Of a stretch of 32,338 nt of DNA, positions 19,533-29,187 are shown one piece after another. Position numbers and translations under genes: made by a program. Numbering within the stretch: the first letter of the stretch is position 1; each line of letters begins with the position of its first letter. Origin of the DNA: Nitrosopumilaceae archaeon (GTDB lineage: Archaea > Thermoproteota > Nitrososphaeria > Nitrososphaerales > Nitrosopumilaceae); contig JAGWAX010000006.1 of the NCBI GenBank assembly GCA_021296175.1, positions 1-32,338 on the forward strand, written 5' to 3'. Under the pieces are notes generated by a model. It was not told where the DNA came from. It searched no databases and saw only the letters and a list, made by a program, of their open reading frames with translations.

Positions 19533-19629
19533 AAGCAAAAGTCCCCGGGGGATCAAATTTGCCAAATGTAATGCGCCATGTTCACCGCGGCCGTCACCGT
19601 TCGCGGGAACCGCGCCTGGCGCCGCCTCG

Positions 19630-21811
19630 TCAGTCGGCCCCGGTCACCGTCACGCCGACCATCCGGAAATTGCTCGTGCCAAAGTCGCCCGTCGAGGTGG
19701 CGTTGACGGCGTACTTGGCCTTGTCAGGATAGTCAGCGGACGGTTTTACCACCAGGGTGTTTCCATCGATCTCAAAGAGGTCAGAGTCCCCGCCGGTTCC
19801 TATGCCGTATGCCGGGTTCTGGCCGTCAAGGATCGGGTTTTGCGCGGCGATGTTTCCTACCTTCTTCGCTGCGCCGTCGTCGCCGCCGCGTAGGTCGATG
19901 GACGCGTTGTCCAGAACGACGTACCAGCTGCCCAAGTTTTGAACGAAGGACGAGGCGCGGCCGAACATCCGGTCCATGTTTTTCACGTTTGAGACGCCCC
20001 ATCCGGAGACGTCGCCGTTGAAGGACGATGCGATGTGGAACATCTCCCCCATGTTGGTCACGCCCGAGACGTCCCATCCGGAGACGTCACCGTTGAAAGA
20101 TGACCTGCTGAACATCCTGTACATGTTTTCCACGTTTGAGACGTCCCATCCGGAGAGGCGGCTGTGGAAGAACGGCGTACCCTGGAACATGCCGCTCATG
20201 TCCGTCACTGTGGAGACGTCCCAGTTTGAGATGTTTTCGTTGAAGGCAGAGCCGCTGAACATGTAACCCATGTCCGTCACTTTGGAGACGTCCCAGTTTA
20301 GATGTTTTCGTTGAAGGCAGAGCTGCAAACGTTTCGTGCATGTCCGTCACGTCCGAGACGTCCCAATTTGAGATGTCGCCGCTAAAGTCAGAATCTTGGA
20401 ACATGCCGCTCATGTTAGTCACTTTGGAGACGTCCCAATTTGAGATGTCGCCCTTGAATTTAGAATTTTGGAACATGCCGCTCATGTTAGTCACTTTGGA
20501 GACGTCCCAACCGGAGATGTCGCCGTTAAAGTCAGAATCTTGGAACATGCCGCTCATGTCAGTCACTCCGGAGAGATCCGGAGTATCTGCAGTATGGGAT
20601 GTAAACACCACTTTTCTGAACGCGAAAGCCATAGACTCCCATTGGGCGTCACCCCACTGTTCAATTGACACGGTTTTGTAGGCGTTATCGTGATCTTCGG
20701 TAAGCAGTATCCTCGTAAAGTCGCCATATATGCGGACAGTGTATTCCCCGGCATCCGTATACGCGTGGCTCTGGTCTCCGGTGACGTTGGCAGATATGCT
20801 GCCGTCGCCCCAGTCTACCGTGTAGGCGCCAGTCGCGTTGCCCACAGGGATGGTTATGGACTCGTTTGGCGAGATGGTCCTCCACGTGGTGACAAACGGC
20901 CTGTCGCCGGTGTCTTCTATGTCGGCGCTGCTGAGCCTCGGGTTCCTGGGCGCGTCTGGCTGTTTGTCGGCAGGCACGAATCCCAGGTTTAGCATCGTTC
21001 TGACGTCGTCATGGGACACCCTCAGGGACAGCGTTACTCCGTCCGGGCACGAACAGCCATCACACACAATTTGGTGGGTGCGCTCCGTCTTGAGATCTAA
21101 CACGTCCACGCCCAAACCCGCATAATACGCCCTGAGCACGTCCAGGCTGTGCACGTGTCCCCACGGATTGCCGCCACATTGTATGGGGTCGATTTGGATC
21201 CAGGCCGTTTCCTCCACGTCGTCCAGGACTGCCGGGATTTCAAACAGCTCGCCGGCGCCTATCTGTCGCACCATATCGTACGCCGACAGGGCCTGGATTT
21301 CTCCAAGCGGCACGCTGGCAGTCACAAACGACAGGGAACTGGCCGCGGCCACATTCGTGGCACCGTGGCAATCAACAAGTATCTGTTTCACTGCCTGCTT
21401 GTCTGTATCGGAGACTATGAGCAGCACGGAATAACTGCCGGTGACGTTGGCGTCCAACATCTCGCTGATCCTGTCGAACAGTCCCGCGTCGAACTTTCCG
21501 GCATTGGCGGTTTCCTGCCGGTCCTTGCAGTCTTTCCCGCTGTGGGATGTTTCCGGGCTTGCCTGCAACCCGGCTGCCGCCTTCCATCCCCTTTCTGCAA
21601 GTTTGGCAGATGATGACTCGTTGACGCACGCCGGCGTGCCACCGGGTGACTGCATCAGTATTTGCCGTCGCGGCACTGTATCTCGTCGAATGGGACGCCT
21701 TCCCGTATCTGCTGAAGCGGGGACGGGATCGCGTCGGCGCCTGCGGCAGGCACGGCAGCTGACAGCACGAATGCCGCCAGCGCGAGACCGGGCATCGCGG
21801 CTTTCAGCATC
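19630..21811 (-). pseudogene. Secreted BspA/DUF285-like repeat protein with PKD-like domain, disrupted by three apparent frameshifts
   Basis: Signal peptide MLKAAMPGLALAAFVLSAAVPAAGADA; PKD-like YTVDWGDGSISANVTGDQSHAYTDAGEYTVRIYG; nine ~24-aa MSGMFQDSDFNGDISGWDVSKVTN repeats spread across frames. Confidence 0.8.
19935..20580 (-). repeat. ~72-bp tandem coding repeats (BspA/DUF285 type)
   Basis: Recurring 'atgttccaaga/gacatctcaaactgggacgtctccaaagtgac' (minus-strand sense) units; about nine copies. Confidence 0.85.
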
Positions 21812-22160
21812 AAGAGTGGCTACGCGGGTGGTACATATATGATCTTGACTTGGGGGGGGCGCCGTCCAACCCGAGTATATCAATTGGTGCGTAGGGTTCC
21901 TTGAGCACATAGGGCGGACCGATTAGCGCCAACCCTATTGACGCAGAGACTATCTTCCAATTCGCGATATAGACTCTGGGCCGGCATATCACTCTTGACG
22001 CCCATGTCACGAATTGGAAGCAGCACCCAACAGGAAGACTTCAGAATACGCACGAACTTTGGATCGGGATTATATGCCGGCTTATTGGGGGAAAAATCAT
22101 ATCCGTATGTTTGATTTCATATGTTCCACTAACACTAACACTTACACCGATGCCAAGTTC

Positions 22161-22565
22161 CTACAACGGCGCCCCGCAGCCGGGATTCGGGCATGCGCGC
22201 TCCTCTGCCCTTCCCAGGTGGACCGTTTGGGAGCAGGCGCCGCACTTCATCTCGTCCACCGCGTCAAAGAGGCGCAGCCACATCGTGTTAAAGTTCTGCG
22301 CTATGTTGCGCACAAGGCCCGACTCGCACAGCGACACAAAGTCGGACTCGACGTCGCACACGTCGCACGCGTCGTCCACGACGCCTTTTTTGCGCATGAT
22401 GCCCAGGACTTCGTCGTTGGTAAACCGGAGCTCGAGGTCGTTGAAGTTCTCAAATATCGCGCGGCGCATCTCAAGGTTCAGCGCGGCGGTGGCGGCGTTA
22501 TTGCCAGAAGCGGCGGTGTCGGCAGCGTCGTCGGCCCCTGCCGCCCCGTCAGAATCGCCGGCCAT
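22161..22565 (-). CDS. Putative HTH / zinc-ribbon protein at the end of the suf operon
   Basis: MRRAIFENFNDLELRFTNDEVLGIMRKKG plus CDVCD and CGAC...CPNPGCG cysteine pairs; starts one base after the sufU stop. Confidence 0.65.
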   Translation of the reverse strand: MAGDSDGAAGADDAADTAASGNNAATAALNLEMRRAIFENFNDLELRFTNDEVLGIMRKKGVVDDACDVCDVESDFVSLCESGLVRNIAQNFNTMWLRLFDAVDEMKCGACSQTVHLGRAEERACPNPGCGAPL

Positions 22566-23060
22566 CTAGTACAGTCCAGCAACCTCTTCTTTTAGTCTGT
22601 CGATCTCCTCAGAAGACGTGGCGGCATCCGCGGCGGCCGGGTCAGCAGAGCTGCCCGAATCCTGCATGTGCCTTCCAAGATACGTGTATAGCGCCGACTT
22701 GAACACCTTTAGTGACAGCAGCGCGCACTTTATGCGGACCGCCTGCAGGTGCTCCAGCCCCAGCTCGCCCAGTATGTCGTCCTTGCCGACTGCCCTCACG
22801 TCCTCCAGGCTCTTTCCCTTTGTAATCTCAGTCAGTACCGACGAGCACGCCATGCAGATTGCGCAGCCCTTGCCATGGAACTTTATGTCAGAGACGGTGT
22901 TGTCAGATATGTTCATGTCTATGTCTATGCTGTCACCGCACAGCGGGTTTGAGTCATGAAACGTCACGTCGGGGTCCTCTATCTTGCCAAAGTTTGCCGG
23001 ATTCCTCGAATAGTCCACGATCATCTCGTGGTAGATGTCCGCGTTGCCGCCGCTGCTCAT
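22566..23060 (-). CDS. sufU: SufU/IscU-type Fe-S scaffold
   Basis: YSRNPANFGKIEDPDVTFHDSNPLCGDSIDIDM...GKGCAICMACSSVLTE...IKCALLSLKVFKSAL. Confidence 0.92.
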   Translation of the reverse strand: MSSGGNADIYHEMIVDYSRNPANFGKIEDPDVTFHDSNPLCGDSIDIDMNISDNTVSDIKFHGKGCAICMACSSVLTEITKGKSLEDVRAVGKDDILGELGLEHLQAVRIKCALLSLKVFKSALYTYLGRHMQDSGSSADPAAADAATSSEEIDRLKEEVAGLY

Positions 23061-24616
23061 TTTACGGCCCCGTCCTCCTCTTTCTTGCCGCGCACCGCAA
23101 ACTTTTGCGCCACCGCGTCAAGCGATTCTACCAGCGCGTCGATCTCGGAGGTCGTATTGTACAGGTAAAAGCTCGCCCTTGACGTGGCCGCCACGTCGAG
23201 CTTTTCCATCAGCACCTGCGCGCAGTGGTGTCCCGACCGGAGCGCCACGCCGGCCTCGTCTATTATGTACGCGACGTCGTGCGGGTGCACCGACTGGAAG
23301 TTAAACGAGATGACGCCGCCGCGCCTCGAGGCGTCCTTTGGCCCGTATATCTTGAGATCCGGCACGGCCGACAGTTTCTCTAGCGCATATTTCGTGAGGA
23401 GCACCTCGTGGCTTCTGACGTTCTTCATCCCGATCCGCTCAAGATAGTCTATGGCGGCACCCAGCCCTATCACGTCGGCGATGTTTGGCGTGCCGGCCTC
23501 GAACTTGTACGGCAGGTCGTTCCACGTGGACTCGTACTTGTGCACCTCGCGTATCATGTCGCCGCCCCCGTGGAACGGCACCATCTCGCCCAGCATTCTC
23601 TTGCTAGCCCAGAGTATGCCTATGCCGGTGGGCCCCAACATCTTGTGGCCGGAGAATGCAAAAAAGTCACACCCGAGCGACGCGATGTCGACTGGCATGT
23701 GCGGCACGGCCTGGGCGCCGTCCACCAGCGTGGGGACGTCGGCGGCCTTGCACTTTGATATGATTGCATCGGCGTCTGTGATGGTGCCAAGCACGTTTGA
23801 CATCAGGCTGAACGCGACCAGCCTCACCCTCCCGGTCCCAAGCAGCCTGTCCAGATCGTCAAGAATCAGCTCGCCGTTGTCGTCAATCCTGACATATTCC
23901 AGGACCGCCCCCCTTTCCTCGGCCACGAGCTGCCACGGCACAATGTTGCTGTGGTGCTCGTATTCCGTAGTGACTATGATGTCGCCGGGCTTTACGTGGC
24001 CCCTTCCCCACGCGTACGCCACCAAGTTGATCGCCTCAGTAGTGCCGCGGACGAATATTATCTCCTGCCGGTCCTTGACGTTTACAAACTTGGCCACCTT
24101 GTCCCGGACCGCCTCGTAGGCCTCAGTGGCCTCCTCGGCGAGCGCGTATACGGCCCTGTGGGTGTTCGCATTGTACGTCCTGTAGTAGTCGCCTATCGCG
24201 TCTATCACCTGCGTGGGCTTTTGCGTGGTGGATGCATTATCCAGGTATACCAGGGGCTTGCCGTCCCTGACGGTCCTGGCAAGTATCGGAAAGTCCCCCC
24301 GGAGATCCTCAAAGTTTACTGCGGGCGGCGCAGTGGATTTTGTTTGCGAAGGGGGCTGCTGTGGCCGCGGCTGTTGAGCATTGTGCGGCAGTTTTTGCTG
24401 CTGCTGCGGTTGCTGCTGCTGTGGTGTTTGCTGCTGCGGTTGCTGCTGCTGTGGTGTTTGCTGCTGCTGTGGTGTTTGCTGCTGCTGCTGTGGTTGTTTT
24501 TGCACATGCTGTGATTGCCGATGATGTCGATTCCGGCGGCGTGCCTTTTTGCCCTGCTGTTGCTGTTGTTGTGGCTGCTGCTGCCGTGATGGTTGCCCAT
24601 TCTGAGTCGCGTCCAT
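23057..24616 (-). CDS. sufS: SufS-type cysteine desulfurase with polyglutamine N-terminal extension
   Basis: LVYLDNASTTQKP...NTHRAVYALAEEATEAYE...FSGHKMLGPTGIGILW...LRSGHHCAQVLM; ATGA overlap with sufU. Confidence 0.94.
   Translation of the reverse strand: MDATQNGQPSRQQQPQQQQQQGKKARRRNRHHRQSQHVQKQPQQQQQTPQQQQTPQQQQPQQQTPQQQQPQQQQKLPHNAQQPRPQQPPSQTKSTAPPAVNFEDLRGDFPILARTVRDGKPLVYLDNASTTQKPTQVIDAIGDYYRTYNANTHRAVYALAEEATEAYEAVRDKVAKFVNVKDRQEIIFVRGTTEAINLVAYAWGRGHVKPGDIIVTTEYEHHSNIVPWQLVAEERGAVLEYVRIDDNGELILDDLDRLLGTGRVRLVAFSLMSNVLGTITDADAIISKCKAADVPTLVDGAQAVPHMPVDIASLGCDFFAFSGHKMLGPTGIGILWASKRMLGEMVPFHGGGDMIREVHKYESTWNDLPYKFEAGTPNIADVIGLGAAIDYLERIGMKNVRSHEVLLTKYALEKLSAVPDLKIYGPKDASRRGGVISFNFQSVHPHDVAYIIDEAGVALRSGHHCAQVLMEKLDVAATSRASFYLYNTTSEIDALVESLDAVAQKFAVRGKKEEDGAVK
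24320..24616 (-). repeat. CAG/CAA-rich trinucleotide region encoding the SufS polyQ extension
   Basis: I count 44 glutamines in the first 99 residues; CTG/TTG runs on the plus strand. Confidence 0.9.
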
Positions 24617-24625
24617 GGCCGATCA

Positions 24626-24985
24626 CTACGCCTCTACGTATATCTGTCCATCGTCCACTCTAACATTGTAGACCTGCACGGGTTTTTCGGCGGGGGGGTT
24701 CAGGGGGCAGCCGGACTCCAAGTCAAACACGGAAAGATGCAACGGGCAGCGCACGCCGTCGGGCCCCAGAAAACCCGTCGACAGGTCCGCGTCCTCGTGG
24801 GTGCACATCAAATCAGTCGCGCGTATCACCCCGCCCTGGTTTGCGACCAGCATCCTGCGGCCGCCCTCATGATCCTCGAATTTTTGCAGCGTCCCGTCTG
24901 CAACGTCGGAAAGCGGGCACACGTAGAGCCATCCTTTTTTGTCGTCGCGGCTGTCGCCGGCACCCACACCTGCGGCAGCGTCCAC
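24626..24985 (-). CDS. Rieske-type [2Fe-2S] ferredoxin within the suf operon (start uncertain, may begin upstream within sufD)
   Basis: CTHEDADLSTGFLGPDGVRCPLHLSVFDLESG (CxH...CxxH). Confidence 0.85.
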   Translation of the reverse strand: MDAAAGVGAGDSRDDKKGWLYVCPLSDVADGTLQKFEDHEGGRRMLVANQGGVIRATDLMCTHEDADLSTGFLGPDGVRCPLHLSVFDLESGCPLNPPAEKPVQVYNVRVDDGQIYVEA

Positions 24986-25019
24986 GGCAGCGTTCTTGTC
25001 GCCGCCGCCGCCGTCATCA

Positions 25020-26465
25020 TCAGCGGTACTTGTAGTGTTGCTCAATCTCCGCATCCTCGTTGTACCGGGTCTCCTCGACCTCGACGAACTTTGCAAGCTC
25101 CTCGTCCGTATTGATGCCAAGCTCGCGGCCCTCCCATTTTGACTCGATCAAATATGCAATCCAGGCCCTTACCTGGTACGACATCCTCCTGGACAGCGGC
25201 TCCAGGAACCCCTCGACGATGGTACGCTCGGCCTCCTCCTTGCTGAGGCACCTTGACTGCAGGTAGAATATCTGCTCCTCGTCGATCTGGGCGACTGACG
25301 CCGAATGCGTGGCCTTGACGTCGTTTGTCAGTATCTCCAGTCCGGGTATGGCGTCGGACTTGGCATCTGGGTCAAGCAGGATTGACCTGCCTGACAGAAA
25401 CGAGTTTGACTTTGCCGCGTTCTCCTTTATGCGTATCATGCCCTTGAACAGCGACTTGGACTTGTCGCGCAGGATGGACTTTTCGACGACCCTGCCCTCA
25501 GTCGAGGGGGCCTCGTGGTTCACCTCGGTCTGGATGTCAAAGGACTGGTCCGCGTTTCCGAACACCACCTCCGAGTCGTTTGTAGACGCCCCGCTGCCGC
25601 GCAAAAAGTAGTCTATGCGGTACCTGCTCAGCTGGGCCCCGAAGAGCCCCGAGTACCAGTTCACCTGGGCGTCCTGCGATATGTCGGTAAGCCGGGTCGA
25701 AAAGTTGACGGCCGACTGGTCGAACATCTGGAGCGTCGTCACGTCAAGGCGCGAGTTGGCGCCCACCGTCGTGTTGAGCATCTCCATATATGACGGCTGC
25801 AGGGCGGCCGCCGGGGATGATGCAGAGCCGTCGCCGGGCTTCGGCGAGTACATTTCCTGCGCGATGGTGGCCTTCGCCGAGTCCCCCATTGCAATGACGT
25901 TGCGGGATATTACAGACGAGCCGTCCTGGGGCAGGCAGACCAGCGCGTATATGGGCTTGTCAATCTGGACCCCGTCAGGCACGTGTATGAACACCCCGGA
26001 GTTAAAGGCCGCATTGTTCAGCGCGGTGAACTTGTCGCCCTCCGAGTCCGACGACTCGAGGGCGGCGCGCACGGCCGGCTCGTTGCTGCTGTCGTTTAGC
26101 GCGTCATATATGGAGCTGATCACGACGCCCTTGGCGGCCGCGTCATCGGGAATGTTGGTGCGGACAATGCGGGTGCCCACCTGTATGATCGACGTCTCGT
26201 CCTTTAGTTCCGCGATGCGGCGGCCCAGAAACTCGGGCTCGGCGTCGGATGCGGACATGCCGGGCGGCAGCAGCACCTGCGCGGGATCAAGCCTCCTGGC
26301 ATCGGTATACTTGTTGTACAGCGGCGAGGTCTCAAGAGGCAGCCGGCCGTACGTCTCAAACGAGCTGCGCCTGTACTCTTGGAGCCACTGCGGATCGCGC
26401 CCCTGGGCGGATATCTCCTCTATGTGGGACTCGTCGAGTTCGGACAGCTTTTGAAGTGTGGACAT
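25020..26465 (-). CDS. sufD: Fe-S cluster assembly protein SufD
   Basis: SufB/D-type C-terminus: THSASVAQIDEEQIFYLQSRCLSKEEAERTIVEGFLEPL; immediately downstream of sufB. Confidence 0.93.
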   Translation of the reverse strand: MSTLQKLSELDESHIEEISAQGRDPQWLQEYRRSSFETYGRLPLETSPLYNKYTDARRLDPAQVLLPPGMSASDAEPEFLGRRIAELKDETSIIQVGTRIVRTNIPDDAAAKGVVISSIYDALNDSSNEPAVRAALESSDSEGDKFTALNNAAFNSGVFIHVPDGVQIDKPIYALVCLPQDGSSVISRNVIAMGDSAKATIAQEMYSPKPGDGSASSPAAALQPSYMEMLNTTVGANSRLDVTTLQMFDQSAVNFSTRLTDISQDAQVNWYSGLFGAQLSRYRIDYFLRGSGASTNDSEVVFGNADQSFDIQTEVNHEAPSTEGRVVEKSILRDKSKSLFKGMIRIKENAAKSNSFLSGRSILLDPDAKSDAIPGLEILTNDVKATHSASVAQIDEEQIFYLQSRCLSKEEAERTIVEGFLEPLSRRMSYQVRAWIAYLIESKWEGRELGINTDEELAKFVEVEETRYNEDAEIEQHYKYR

Positions 26466-26506
26466 TGCATTATCAACTCACAGGCAGCGGGCAGGCACGA
26501 CGGCGG

Positions 26507-27907
26507 TCACCCCACGGAGTCGTCCATCTCGAGCTTTATCAGCCGGTTCAGCTCCACCGCATACTCCATCGGGAGCTCCTTTGTGAACGGCTCCATGAAC
26601 CCGTTTACTATCAGCGACAGGGCCTCCTCCTCCGTAAAGCCCCGGCTCATCAGGTAGAATATCTGGTCGTCGCCGATCTTGCCTACGGTGGCCTCGTGCG
26701 TGATGGTGGCGTCCTCCTGGTTTATCTCCATGTACGGGTACGTGTCGGTCTTCGACGTGTCGTCAAGAAGCAGCGCGTCGCACCTTACGGTCGACTTTAC
26801 GTTGGTCGCGCCCTTTGCCACGTTGAGCAGTCCGCGGTACGTGGAGCGCCCGTCATGCCTGCTCACTGACTTGGAGGTGATCTTTGACTTTGTGTTTGGC
26901 GCCAAGTGCACCATCTTGGCGCCCGTGTCCTGATGCTGCCCCTTGCCTGCAAAGGCAATCGACAGCGTCTCGCCGTATGCGCGCTCTCCCATCAGGTACA
27001 CGCCGGGATACTTCATCGTGAGGCGGCTTCCAATGTTGCCGTCAATCCATTCCACCGTGGCCCCTTCGTACGCGTAGGCGCGCTTTGTCACCAGGTTGTA
27101 CACGTCGTTGCTCCAGTTCTGGATTGTGGTATACCGCAGGCGGGCGTCCTTGTGGGCCACCAGTTCCACCACCGCAGAGTGCAGTGATTCGGACGAGTAT
27201 ACGGGAGCCGTGCAGCCCTCTATGTAGTGGACCTCTGCGCCCTCGTCTACGATGATCAGGGTGCGCTCAAACTGCCCGATGTTCTCCGCGTTTATCCTAA
27301 AGTATGCCTGGAGTGGCATGTCGACCTTTACGCCCGGCGGCACATAGATGAACGAGCCGCCGCTCCAGACGGCGCTGTTGAGGGCCGCAAACTTGTTGTC
27401 CTCGGGTGGTATGACTTTGCCAAAGTACTTGCGGAATATTTCAGGCTGCTCCTTTAGCGCCGAGTCGGTATCAAGGAACATCACGCCCTGCTTTTGCAGG
27501 TCCTCCCTGAGGTTGTGGTATACGACCTCGGACTCGTACTGGGCCCCGACGCCGGCCAGGAATTTCTTCTCGGCCTCTGGAATTCCAAGCTTGTCAAATG
27601 TGTTCTTTACGTCGGCCGGAACGTCGTCCCAATTCTTCTCGGTCTTTTCTGACGCCTTTGCATAATAGTAGATGTTCTGAAAGTCTATCTTGCTCAGGTC
27701 GCCGCCCCACGTGGGCATGGGTTTTTTCATAAACGTCTCATATGATCTCAGCCTAAAGTCGAGCATCCACTGCGGCTCGTCCTTCATCTTGCTGATTCCA
27801 ATTACCGTCTCCTTTGTGAGCCCCTTTTTGCTCAGGTGGACGTACATTTCAGTGGAATCCTTAAAGTCATACTTTGAATAATCCATCTCAAGGTTCTCAG
27901 TTGCCAT
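26507..27907 (-). CDS. sufB: Fe-S cluster assembly protein SufB
   Basis: [55 protein letters not shown]...[24 protein letters not shown]. The ORF also has an upstream ATG at 27919. Confidence 0.96.
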   Translation of the reverse strand: MATENLEMDYSKYDFKDSTEMYVHLSKKGLTKETVIGISKMKDEPQWMLDFRLRSYETFMKKPMPTWGGDLSKIDFQNIYYYAKASEKTEKNWDDVPADVKNTFDKLGIPEAEKKFLAGVGAQYESEVVYHNLREDLQKQGVMFLDTDSALKEQPEIFRKYFGKVIPPEDNKFAALNSAVWSGGSFIYVPPGVKVDMPLQAYFRINAENIGQFERTLIIVDEGAEVHYIEGCTAPVYSSESLHSAVVELVAHKDARLRYTTIQNWSNDVYNLVTKRAYAYEGATVEWIDGNIGSRLTMKYPGVYLMGERAYGETLSIAFAGKGQHQDTGAKMVHLAPNTKSKITSKSVSRHDGRSTYRGLLNVAKGATNVKSTVRCDALLLDDTSKTDTYPYMEINQEDATITHEATVGKIGDDQIFYLMSRGFTEEEALSLIVNGFMEPFTKELPMEYAVELNRLIKLEMDDSVG

Positions 27908-27917
27908 CACACACGAC

Positions 27918-27938
27918 ATAACGTCGTTATTATAAATA
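27918..27938 (-). promoter_or_regulatory. Candidate suf promoter: TATA box plus palindrome ATAACG-T-CGTTAT
   Basis: TATA-like tatttataat (minus strand, 27929-27938) followed by a perfect 6+1+6 palindrome at 27918-27930. Confidence 0.6.
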
Positions 27939-27948
27939 GATGTGGGAA

Positions 27949-27976
27949 AATAGGCAGAGCTAAATAGGCGCAGCTA
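27949..27976. repeat. 14-bp imperfect tandem repeat x2 upstream of the suf promoter
   Basis: aataggcagagcta / aataggcgcagcta. Confidence 0.8.
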
Positions 27977-28011
27977 AAGGAAGGGAGGAAGGAAGGAGCG
28001 GGTAGGGAGAG

Positions 28012-28839
28012 TCAGAACAGGCCCGCAAACGAGAGCAGCGCGACGCAGCCCATTATGATTGCAAACCACCAAAAGCTGACCCTGCCCGCTATACCCACTA
28101 GTACGCGCATCGACAGGTACCCGAACGCAAAGGAGAGCGCAAGCCCCACCAGCAGTTCGGAGGGTTCGGCATCCGGGAATCCGTACACAAGCAGGAGTCC
28201 CGCTTGGGCCGTCAGCACGGCGGGAATGCCCATCAAAAAGGAGAGGCGCAGGGCCTCGGGCGCCGAGTATCCGCGCAGGAGAAGCGCAGAGACCGTGACG
28301 CCGGACCGGGACAGCCCGGGCAGGGCGGAGAACGCCTGGACCGCCCCGAGAAGTATGGTGTCACGCAAGTTGAGCGACGCGGCGGACTTTAGGCCGGCGG
28401 CATATGCGGCAGGGCCCTGCCGCCTCTTGGTGGCATACAGGATTACCCCCGTCGCTATCAGCGCGATCCCGACCAGTCCGAGCAGGAACTCGCCGGATAC
28501 GGCGCCCGCATCCGCGGCAAACGCAAACACGGAGAATCCGAGCGCCCCGCTCAGGAGCGTGGATACGACCAGGAACGTAATCATGCCGTCGGAGGGGCTG
28601 CCGTATCCGGGGTGGTAACCGCTTGCACTGCGGAGTATGCGTGCTATGTCCCGGCGCAGGTACAGGGCCGCTGAGCCGGCCGTTCCAAGGTGCAGGAAAA
28701 ACGACAGGTCCGCCGCGTCTTGGGGCGCGTACCCGAATATCCCGGTCATTATAATGACGAGCTCGCCCGTGCTGGATATGGGGAGCCACTCAAGGACGCC
28801 CTGCAGCATGCCAAATATCGCCGACTCGGCAAGCGCCAT
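28012..28839 (-). CDS. uppP: Undecaprenyl-diphosphatase-like (UppP/BacA family) membrane protein
   Basis: GMLQGVLEWLPISSTGELVI...FFLHLGTAGSAALYLRRD...LGAVQAFSALPGLSRSGVTVSALLLRG. Confidence 0.92.
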   Translation of the reverse strand: MALAESAIFGMLQGVLEWLPISSTGELVIIMTGIFGYAPQDAADLSFFLHLGTAGSAALYLRRDIARILRSASGYHPGYGSPSDGMITFLVVSTLLSGALGFSVFAFAADAGAVSGEFLLGLVGIALIATGVILYATKRRQGPAAYAAGLKSAASLNLRDTILLGAVQAFSALPGLSRSGVTVSALLLRGYSAPEALRLSFLMGIPAVLTAQAGLLLVYGFPDAEPSELLVGLALSFAFGYLSMRVLVGIAGRVSFWWFAIIMGCVALLSFAGLF

Positions 28840-29187
28840 GGACGTCGGGACACGCCGCGTCTATTAACTCTAGCAGGATGCAGGCAAGGGGGCGCGAGCA
28901 GGGCCCTTTTTGTACGTCCGGCCAACCGCGGACTGCGGGGCGCGATATATTGTATGCTGCCAAACTATATCGGGATCAAAGAATGGTTCCGTTGCGAATT
29001 CGCAAGATTCTACGAAACCACCGCACGAAACTCACGGTTTGTTGACGCTTCCCGCTTCGGTCCTTAAGTTTTACAAATATGTCTATTCCCGGTTCCGTTT
29101 CAATTCGTGACCTGTATGTCGAAGGGCGGGTGACGAGTACCTGACCATGCTCGCACCGTGCAATCATATGGTCATTCATATCGCAGC

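Noticed and set aside
23451-24119. 222-aa plus-strand ORF opposite sufS
   Set aside because: Shadow of a conserved cysteine desulfurase.
24309-24663. Ala/Val-rich and Asn/Ser-rich ORFs across the CAG repeat
   Set aside because: Alternative-frame translations of the trinucleotide repeat in sufS.
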